Shown: one piece after another, positions 40,800 through 46,645 of the stretch | Position numbering within the stretch: position 1 is the stretch's first letter | Layout: every line of letters begins with the position of its first letter | From: Gemmatimonadota bacterium | GTDB taxonomy: Bacteria > Gemmatimonadota > Gemmatimonadetes > Gemmatimonadales > GWC2-71-9 | Assembly: GCA_003220795.1 (NCBI GenBank) | Contig: QHTK01000068.1 | Span: 1 to 46,645 of the forward strand | Length of the DNA stretch: 46,645 bases | Reading direction: 5' to 3' | Translations under genes and position numbers: made by a program | The notes under the pieces: generated by a model | What the model saw: only the letters and a program-made list of their open reading frames with translations | The model's database searches: none | Told to the model about the DNA's origin: nothing

Positions 40800-41931
40800 A
40801 ACTCACCCTCCAGATCCGATCGCCTGTGTCATCCGCGATCAACAGGGAGCCGTCCGCCGCGACGACGAGCCCGACGGGACGCCCCCAGCGCGAGCCGTCG
40901 GCCAGCTGCCAGCCGGTGACGAAGTCCAGGGCGGCGGTCGGCCGGCCGCTCTGCACGCGGATGCGCACGACCTTCGCGCCCGTCGGCACGCTGCGGTTCC
41001 AGGAGCCGTGGTACGTCATGAACGCGTCGCCCTGATACTCGGCGGGGAACTTCGTCCCCACATAAAACGTGAGGCCGAGCGGGGCCGAGTGCGCCTGCAC
41101 GGTCAGCGCCGGGGGCTCGACGCCGGAGCAGTCCGCGTTGGGAAAAACGTCGGAATTCGGCTTCCCGGGCAGGTAACATTGCGGCCAACCGTACCACTTT
41201 CCGTCCTTCAGGATGTTCAAGTGCTCCGGCGGAATGTCGTCCCCAAAATTGTCGCGGTCGTTGTTGTTGGCCCAGAACTCGCCAGTGCCGGCGTTGAACG
41301 CGAGTCCCACCGAGTTGCGGAGCCCCCTTGCGAAGATTCGTCCACCCGAGCCGTCAAGGTTGAAGCGGGTGACGGCCGCCCTCATCGAGTCGCTCGTTGC
41401 CTCGATGCACACGTTGCACGAGGATCCCGCCGCCACGTACAACAGATTGTCGGGCCCGAACGCGAATGTCCGCGTGCTGTGACCGCCGGCGGGCAGACCG
41501 GCGACGACGGTCACCGGAGCGCCGGCGCCGGGATCGAGTCGCTCGACCGCCGTCTCCGTGGAGAAGTAGAGCGTATCCCCGCGGAACGCGATCCCCGAAG
41601 GATCGCTCAAATTCGTCAGGACCGGAACCACCGATTCCGCGGTGCCGTCGCCGTTCGCGTCCACCAACCGGACGATCTGTCCGGATCCCGACTGGGTCGC
41701 GTAGACCGTGCCGCCCGGACCGAGCGCGAGGAAGCGCACACCGCTCACGCCCGACGCGAAGATGTTGACGGTGAATCCGACGGGGACGTACAGCATGTGA
41801 CCAGCGATCGGGATCGAGTCCACGCCGCCCGGCGGCGGGGGGGGCGGGGGCGGGGGCGGGGGCGGATTCTGGAACGCGGAGCGCTCCTGGCAGGCCAGGC
41901 CCAAGAGCGCGAGCAATACGGGCCGAGTCAT
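40789..41931 (-). CDS. Glucose/sorbosone dehydrogenase-like propeller lipoprotein
   Basis: 380 residues from the ATG at 41931, with AGGAGG 5 nt before it. Lipoprotein signal MTRPVLLALLGLAC then a polyproline linker (12 prolines) and a six-bladed GSDH propeller: FLALGPGGTVYATQSGSGQI, PSGIAFRGDTLYFST, GLAFNAGTGEFWANNNDRDNFGDDIPPEHL, GKWYGWPQCYLPG, FMTYHGSWNRSVPTG, ADDTGDRIWRVSY. Family members oxidise sugars with PQQ at the cell surface. Whether PQQ binds here is unknown, and no pqq genes are present. It lies between the M1 peptidase and the dienelactone hydrolase. Confidence 0.9.
   Translation of the reverse strand: MTRPVLLALLGLACQERSAFQNPPPPPPPPPPPPGGVDSIPIAGHMLYVPVGFTVNIFASGVSGVRFLALGPGGTVYATQSGSGQIVRLVDANGDGTAESVVPVLTNLSDPSGIAFRGDTLYFSTETAVERLDPGAGAPVTVVAGLPAGGHSTRTFAFGPDNLLYVAAGSSCNVCIEATSDSMRAAVTRFNLDGSGGRIFARGLRNSVGLAFNAGTGEFWANNNDRDNFGDDIPPEHLNILKDGKWYGWPQCYLPGKPNSDVFPNADCSGVEPPALTVQAHSAPLGLTFYVGTKFPAEYQGDAFMTYHGSWNRSVPTGAKVVRIRVQSGRPTAALDFVTGWQLADGSRWGRPVGLVVAADGSLLIADDTGDRIWRVSYGK
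41831..41865. repeat. G-rich hexamer tract encoding a polyproline linker
   Basis: Plus strand GGGGGC units repeated about five times, with long G-runs that could form a G-quadruplex on the template strand. It encodes PPPPPPPPPPPP just after the lipobox cysteine of the sorbosone dehydrogenase-like protein. The period is a multiple of three, so length changes keep the frame. Confidence 0.75.
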
Positions 41932-41933
41932 AC

Positions 41934-43487
41934 CTACCTCCTGACCGACGGCTGCGCGAGGAGCCGACCGTCCGGGTCGACCCGCAGATCCGCAGGTGCA
42001 ACAGATACCCCAAAGGTAACGTGCGTTTCCCGTCCGGCGACGGCGATCGTACGCCGCAGCGTCGCGCCCCCCTCGCCCCGGATCTCGACCGCCACCTGCG
42101 GCAGGCGAAAGACCCCCCAGTCCGCCGGCTGGGTCTGCGAGACTGTGAGCGCGACGCGGTGTGACGCGCCATCGTAGGCCCAGCGACAGTCGAGCTTTGG
42201 GTACCCCGGCTGGTACAACCACTGCCGGAAGAACCAGTCGAGCGTCTGACCGGATGCCTGCTCCATGATACGCTCCAAGTCGCCGGAGAGCGCCGTCGAG
42301 TCGCGGTACGTTCCGTAGTATTCGCGAATCCCGCGCCAGAACGCCGAGTCGCCGACCTGGCCGCGCAGCATGTGGAGCACCCAGGAGCCCTTCTGATAGT
42401 TATTGGCGTTCAGGAGCTTGAGGACGTCGTGCTCTGCCGTGTCGACGATCGGACGGTCCACGACGCTCGAGCGGAAGTAGCTCTCCGCGTTCGCCCGCAT
42501 ACCATGCTCCAGCACGGAGTCGCCGTCGAGGGCGGCGCCGATCACCCAGTCGAAGTAGCTCGCGAAGCCTTCGGAGAGCCAGAGGTGGTGCCAGTCGCGC
42601 TCGGTGACGGCGTCGCCGAACCACTGGTGCGCGGTCTCGTGGCGGACGACGCCCTCACCCATGCGCCGCTCGAGGTACGGCCGGTCGGCGTAGAAGATGG
42701 CGCTCGCGTTCTCCATGCCGCCGAACTTGGTCGCAGACTCGACATGCGCGAGCTTCTCGTACGGAAACGGACCCACGAGGCGCTGCATCGCACCGACGAT
42801 CTCGGTCGCGCGGCGGAATGGCACGGAGTCGGCGTAGGCCGAATCTTCCGGGTAAGTCCACACCTGGATCGGGATCAGGCGGTTCCCATCCCGCACAGAG
42901 CCGTGTACGCTCACCGCGAAGTCACCGGCCGCGAGGACCATGGTATAGGTCGGAATCGGGTGAGCTTCGTCCCACCCAATCAGCCACTTACTGCCACCAT
43001 TGACGCCGTAGACGGGCGTGCCGTTCGCGACGTATTTCCACGATGGGGGCGCCACGACCGTGAAGCGCACGCGCGCCTTTTCGGATGGGGCATCCACGAC
43101 GGGGAGCCAGTATCGGGCCCGTTCGGGCCAGTTGTCGGCGAATGCCACCCGACGGCCGTGCGGGTCCTGCCCGATGAGCAAGCCATCCTGGGGAGCGCCG
43201 TGATAGTCGATGAGGAGCGTGTTCTCGCCCGTGAACCAGTGGTTCGGCACGACGCGGAGCACGCGCCCGTCGTGGGCGAACCAGGCTTCCCGGACCGAAT
43301 CCACCGTCATGCCGACGAGATCGAGCCGGAGCGTGTCATCCGAGGACCGCCCCCGTCGATAATGGATCGCGGCTCGAGCGTGGATGATCGTGCCGGTGTC
43401 GGGCAGCGCGATGGTGAACTCGTACCCCATGGGACGTGGCCGCGGCGACTGCGCTGTCACCGCGACCGCAAGCAAGAGCAGCATCAT
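41934..43487 (-). CDS. M1-family zinc metallopeptidase, secreted
   Basis: 517 residues from the ATG at 43487, with GGAGG 4 nt upstream. Short signal peptide MMLLLLAVAVTAQS. Aminopeptidase N-type: N-terminal beta domain, KFGGMENASAIFY exopeptidase motif (GGMEN), then zinc site RHETAHQWFGDAVTERDWHHLWLSEGFASYF (HExxH plus downstream Glu), all intact. It lacks the long C-terminal helical domain of E. coli PepN; the end is a short beta segment (LRVDPDGRLLAQPSV). Likely trims peptides in the periplasm or outside. The stop is 2 bp before the next start. Confidence 0.94.
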   Translation of the reverse strand: MMLLLLAVAVTAQSPRPRPMGYEFTIALPDTGTIIHARAAIHYRRGRSSDDTLRLDLVGMTVDSVREAWFAHDGRVLRVVPNHWFTGENTLLIDYHGAPQDGLLIGQDPHGRRVAFADNWPERARYWLPVVDAPSEKARVRFTVVAPPSWKYVANGTPVYGVNGGSKWLIGWDEAHPIPTYTMVLAAGDFAVSVHGSVRDGNRLIPIQVWTYPEDSAYADSVPFRRATEIVGAMQRLVGPFPYEKLAHVESATKFGGMENASAIFYADRPYLERRMGEGVVRHETAHQWFGDAVTERDWHHLWLSEGFASYFDWVIGAALDGDSVLEHGMRANAESYFRSSVVDRPIVDTAEHDVLKLLNANNYQKGSWVLHMLRGQVGDSAFWRGIREYYGTYRDSTALSGDLERIMEQASGQTLDWFFRQWLYQPGYPKLDCRWAYDGASHRVALTVSQTQPADWGVFRLPQVAVEIRGEGGATLRRTIAVAGRETHVTFGVSVAPADLRVDPDGRLLAQPSVRR

Positions 43488-43517
43488 CGCGCCTCCTTAC
43501 CAACCCTTCACCGTCTG

Positions 43518-44612
43518 CTACGGCCTGCCGTTCGCGTACACGCCCTCGAGCGCCGACTCCCCCGGCGGCATCCGCTCGCGACTCTGCAACGCCTCTTCGG
43601 CTGCCCGCTCCACTTGTGCCGCGACCTCCGCCTCGACCTCCTCCAGCCGCCGTGCCGCGACGCCCGACTCTTTCAACCACTCCTCATAGAGGCCGACGGG
43701 GTCCCGTTTGCCCCAGGTCTGGAACAGCGCGTCGGGGAACGTCTCGCGCGCCTCGCGCTCGTCGTGCGTCGCGTGCCCGCCCATGCGGAACGTCTCGGCG
43801 ATGAGCATTGCGGGCCCCTGCCCCGCGCGGCAGCGCTCGGCCGCGATGCGCGTCGCGGCCCACGCGTCCAGCACGTTGTTGCCGTCAAACCCGGCGCTCC
43901 AGATGCCGTAGCTCGCGGGCCAGTCCCGGAAGCTCTCGGGGACATGGTGCTGGTCGAGCCGGGTGCCGAGGGCGACCTGGTTGTTCTGGATCACGAAGAT
44001 GGCGGGGACCCGCTGCACGGCCGCGAAGTTGGTCCCCTCGTGCGCGGCCGCGGTCTTGGTCGAGCCGTCGCCCACCCAGGTGAGCGCCACCCGCCGCTCG
44101 CCCTTCATCTTGAACGTCAGCGCGATGCCGCTGATCACCGGCACCATGTCGCCTACCTGGGAGATCGGCTGCAGCACCCCGTGGGAGAACGAGCCGACGT
44201 GCAGGTCGCGACCGCGCGATGGCGAGTCGTCGCTCCCCAGGTACGCGCGCAGCATGTCGGCGAGGGAGAGGCCGAACTCGCAGCACGCGGCGGCGTTGCG
44301 GATCATCGGGGCGACGATGTCCGTACCCCGCTCGAGCGCGTGCACCGGACCGACGGTCGTCGCCTCTTCGCCAGTCCCCAACCAGGCCTTGGAGATGATC
44401 CCGGTGCGCACCCAGCGCTTCAACTGGATGTCGTGCAGCCGGGCGCGCAGCAGGCCGGCGTAGAGCGCGAGCCGGTCGTCGGTCGAGAGGCGCGCGACGA
44501 GCGCCGCGCGCTCGGGGGTGTGCTCGATCGTCTCCCGGAAGCGGCGCGCCAGCGCGGGGTCGGCCTTCCAGTCGACGTATTCGGGCGGATCGAACGCCGG
44601 GAAGCGCTTCAA
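43518..44612 (-). CDS. Thiamine-dependent 2-oxoacid dehydrogenase E1 subunit alpha
   Basis: 364 residues from a TTG directly after the kinase stop (TAG-TTG). Decarboxylates a 2-oxoacid with thiamine diphosphate as part of an E1 alpha2beta2. TPP motif GDGSTKTAAAHEGTNFAAVQRVPAIFVIQNN (GDG...NN, about 183-213); SKAWLGTGEEATTVGPVHAL and DLHVGSFSHGVL fit the pyruvate/branched-chain E1-alpha family; regulatory loop FRMGGHATHDEREARE. No E1-beta, E2 or E3 gene lies near, and the following gene is a peptidase. The partner must be elsewhere. Substrate (pyruvate or branched-chain oxoacid) is not decided. Confidence 0.9.
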   Translation of the reverse strand: MKRFPAFDPPEYVDWKADPALARRFRETIEHTPERAALVARLSTDDRLALYAGLLRARLHDIQLKRWVRTGIISKAWLGTGEEATTVGPVHALERGTDIVAPMIRNAAACCEFGLSLADMLRAYLGSDDSPSRGRDLHVGSFSHGVLQPISQVGDMVPVISGIALTFKMKGERRVALTWVGDGSTKTAAAHEGTNFAAVQRVPAIFVIQNNQVALGTRLDQHHVPESFRDWPASYGIWSAGFDGNNVLDAWAATRIAAERCRAGQGPAMLIAETFRMGGHATHDEREARETFPDALFQTWGKRDPVGLYEEWLKESGVAARRLEEVEAEVAAQVERAAEEALQSRERMPPGESALEGVYANGRP

Positions 44613-45683
44613 CTACTTCAGCTTCTCCTTGAACTTGGAGAACAAGCCGCCATCGCGTGTTGCGGTGAGGGCGTCGGCGAAGTCGAGCGCGGTCGAGTAG
44701 CGCGCGTCGGGATTCGCCTGCAGCGCCCGGCCCAGCGCCTTGTCGAGGTTGGCCGGGAGATCGGGCCTGAGCTGGCGGAGCGGCATCGGCTGGTCGCGCA
44801 GACGCGCGATCATCATCTCCTGCGCATTGCGCCCCTGGAACGGCAGCTTGCCGGTGAACATCTCGAAGGCCACGACGCCCAGGGCGTAGATGTCCGAGCG
44901 CGCGTCGAGCGGTCGCCCGCGGATCTGCTCCGGGCTCATGAATTCCGGAGTGCCGAGGATGATGCCGGTCGCCGTGAGCTTCGCGATCGCGGGATCGGCG
45001 CGGCGCTCCTTGGCGAGCCCGAAGTCCATCACGACGGCGCGATTCCGGCCGCCATCCTCCGGAACGAGCATGATGTTTTCGGGCTTCAGGTCACGGTGCA
45101 CGATCTGGAGCTCGTGGGCGTGGTGCAGCCCCGCGCACACTTGGCGCAGCACGTCGATGCCGTTCCCGAGCTCCATCGGCCCGCCGCGCACCTCGAGGTC
45201 CGACAGCAGCTCGCCGTCCAGGAACGGCATCACCAGGTAGATCAGCCCGTCTTCGGACTCCCCGAGCCGCAGAATGCGGCACACGTTGGCGTGGTCGAGT
45301 CGCATGGCGAGGCCCGCCTCCCGGCGCAGCCGCTCCACCGAGCTCCGGTCGGTGGCGAGCTTGGGCGAGAGGACCTTGATGGCGACCTCGGCGCCGCTCG
45401 CGACCTCGCGCGCGAGATACACGTACGACATCCCGCCCTCGCCGAGCTTCTTTGTGACCTGATAGCGCGTGTCGAGGATCTGCCCCGACAGGCTGGAGGC
45501 GCGGTCGCGGCCCAGACCCCCGCGGGGCGTGCGGGGCGTGCGGACGCCGGTCTCGCCACCGGAGGGCGTCGCCGCCGCGGAGGCCTTCGACTGCGCCTCG
45601 ACGAGCATGTTCCCGTCCCGCGGGCAAAAGCGCGCCGTCTCGGGGTACACCGACCCGCACTTGGGACAGCGGCGCTCGCTCAT
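44613..45683 (-). CDS. Cytoplasmic serine/threonine protein kinase with N-terminal zinc ribbon
   Basis: 356 residues. An N-terminal ribbon (RRCPKCGSVYPETARFCPRDG) has three cysteines and an Asp where the fourth would be. After a flexible linker the kinase domain (about 70-340) is complete: GEGGMSYVYLARE, VAIKVLSPK, HRDLKPENIML, VMDFGLAKE, GTPEFMSPEQIRG. There is no membrane helix, unlike the other two kinases in the window, so it acts in the cytoplasm. It overlaps the GGDEF gene (ATGA) and abuts the E1-alpha gene, so c-di-GMP signalling, phosphorylation and oxoacid metabolism may be linked. Confidence 0.93.
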   Translation of the reverse strand: MSERRCPKCGSVYPETARFCPRDGNMLVEAQSKASAAATPSGGETGVRTPRTPRGGLGRDRASSLSGQILDTRYQVTKKLGEGGMSYVYLAREVASGAEVAIKVLSPKLATDRSSVERLRREAGLAMRLDHANVCRILRLGESEDGLIYLVMPFLDGELLSDLEVRGGPMELGNGIDVLRQVCAGLHHAHELQIVHRDLKPENIMLVPEDGGRNRAVVMDFGLAKERRADPAIAKLTATGIILGTPEFMSPEQIRGRPLDARSDIYALGVVAFEMFTGKLPFQGRNAQEMMIARLRDQPMPLRQLRPDLPANLDKALGRALQANPDARYSTALDFADALTATRDGGLFSKFKEKLK

Positions 45684-46645
45684 TGCCGCACCAAATTGCG
45701 CCCTTCGTTCTTGGCGCGATAGAGGGCCTGGTCCGCGAGCGCGACGAAGCTGTCCGCGCCGGTGACGCGGTCATCGGGGAACGAGGCGAGCCCGATCGAG
45801 ACCGTGAGGTTGAGGGGATCCTCGCCGGGATCGGCGAAATCGTGGTGCATGATGCGGCGCCGCAGCCGCTCCGCGAAGATCGCCGAACCGTGCAGTGCCG
45901 TCTCCGGCATGACGACCACGAACTCCTCGCCGCCATACCGGGCGACCAGGTCCACCGACCGCGCCTCGCGCCGCAGAATCTCGCCGATCTGCCGCAACAC
46001 CGAATCCCCGGCGATGTGCCCGCGCGTGTCGTTCACCAGCTTGAAGCGATCGATGTCGGCGAGCAGGATCGTCAGGGCGAGGTTGTACCGCCCCGCGCGG
46101 TCCAGCTCCTGCTCGAGCTCCTGGGAGAGCGCGCGGCGGTTCAAACAGCCGGTGAGCGCGTCCGTGGCGGCGAGCTTCTCCAGGCGCTTCTTGTCGGAGA
46201 CCGCGGTCTCGAAATCGTACGCCTTCTCGATCGCCGCGACCGCCGTACGGATCACGGTTTCGGCGAACTGGGCGTCGGCGCGCGTGAGCGGCGGGTCTTC
46301 GCCCGTGGTGCGGAGAAAAAACACCCCGACCTGCTGGTCCTTCATGGAGAAGGGCAGCGCGACCGCGGAGCGCGTCGGGACGGTGATGCGCTCGCGCTGC
46401 CAGCGCGTGCGCTCCTCGGCGTACACCGGGTCGGTGGCGACCTCCTCCACCAGTACCGCGCGGCCGCTTGCGAGCGCGCGCTCGATCTCGGGGTAGCGGG
46501 CCAGCTCGATCTGCAGGTTGCGCAGCATCGGATTCTCGTACGCGGCCACCACGACCCCCAGCTGCTCGCCCGCCTTCGCGAGCACCATGGAGCACTTGGA
46601 GATCTGGAGCACGCGCGCGACGCGCCGCACCAGGATGTGGTAGAT
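45680..46645 (-). CDS. GAF-GGDEF diguanylate cyclase (N-terminus beyond the right edge)
   Basis: At least 321 residues are visible; the frame continues to the window edge (IYHILVRRVARVLQISKCSM before the first Met), so the start is missing. A GAF domain covers the first ~150 residues. The GGDEF domain starts at LAATDALTGCLNRRAL and has LADIDRFKLVNDTRGHIAGD and the active-site YGGEEFVVV. An RSVD lies five residues upstream of GGEEF, matching the RxxD product-inhibition site. So it should make c-di-GMP with feedback control. The GAF ligand is unknown. Coupled to the downstream kinase by ATGA. Confidence 0.93.
   Translation of the reverse strand: MYHILVRRVARVLQISKCSMVLAKAGEQLGVVVAAYENPMLRNLQIELARYPEIERALASGRAVLVEEVATDPVYAEERTRWQRERITVPTRSAVALPFSMKDQQVGVFFLRTTGEDPPLTRADAQFAETVIRTAVAAIEKAYDFETAVSDKKRLEKLAATDALTGCLNRRALSQELEQELDRAGRYNLALTILLADIDRFKLVNDTRGHIAGDSVLRQIGEILRREARSVDLVARYGGEEFVVVMPETALHGSAIFAERLRRRIMHHDFADPGEDPLNLTVSIGLASFPDDRVTGADSFVALADQALYRAKNEGRNLVRQ

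Noticed and set aside
42372..45722. Plus-strand open frame of over 1100 codons opposite the M1, E1-alpha and kinase genes
   Set aside because: It is the antisense of three well-recognised genes, shows no domain, and is His/Arg/Val-rich as expected from high-GC reverse frames.

Overview
The window is a very GC-rich, gene-dense bacterial chromosome segment. Several features together suggest Gemmatimonadota or a close relative: Hanks-type kinases fused to TolB-like propeller or TPR sensor regions, ECF sigma/zf-HC2 anti-sigma pairs, MacB-like permeases, many exported peptidases, and frequent 4-base ATGA/GTGA overlaps. This is inference from gene content; no rRNA or other phylogenetic marker is present. 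I saw no tRNA, rRNA, CRISPR array, transposase or phage gene.

Layout. 1-1321 (-): ECF sigma factor, its membrane anti-sigma factor and the start of a secreted protein. 1505-2626 (+): a ferritin-like/VIT1 fusion protein. 2623-5040 (-): leucyl-tRNA synthetase with an unusual HIGH region and a heptanucleotide repeat in its coding sequence. 5111-10868 (+): chemoreceptor, then a periplasmic adaptor with two MacB/FtsX-type permeases but no ATPase. 10870-15088 (-): kinase with TolB-like propeller and an aromatic-ring FAD monooxygenase. 15089-19976 looks rearranged: a permease 3'-end relic, a degenerate M29-like protein, two terminator-like leaders in a divergent intergenic region, a cyclase with an abnormal C-terminus, an ADP-ribosylglycohydrolase, a broken propeller gene and a SnoaL-like lipoprotein. 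19977-22628 (-): kinase with TPR-like region.

22679-30636 (-) is a compact metabolic block in transcription order pncB, argC, argB, argD, argA, nicotinamidase-like, class V aminotransferase, serA. Five of the seven junctions overlap. It would join NAD salvage with the acetylated arginine pathway and serine synthesis. 30656-32581 (-): glycosyltransferase, orphan zf-HC2 protein, secreted unknown. 32724-40799 holds an exported asparaginase-family hydrolase, a D15-type outer-membrane barrel, a thioredoxin-like protein, a lysine-dehydrogenase-like oxidoreductase, TetR, a membrane metallophosphoesterase, an S41 protein lacking its nucleophile, and a dienelactone hydrolase. 40789-46645 (-) continues with a sorbosone dehydrogenase-like lipoprotein, an M1 peptidase, an E1-alpha subunit without E1-beta, a zinc-ribbon kinase and a GAF-GGDEF cyclase cut by the window edge.

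The most unusual content is repeat-like. (i) Two copies of a ~65-bp hairpin lie in two convergent gene junctions (37340-37406, 39940-40002); they share the loop and differ by a compensated one-base-pair insertion. (ii) Two ~88-bp elements (26532-26619, 38249-38336) have inverted GGAGCNG heptad arms around an exactly 41-nt spacer, and both are embedded in reading frames. (iii) A five-unit heptad tract sits inside leuS. These may be one or two uncharacterised dispersed repeat families that insert into coding sequence in frame.
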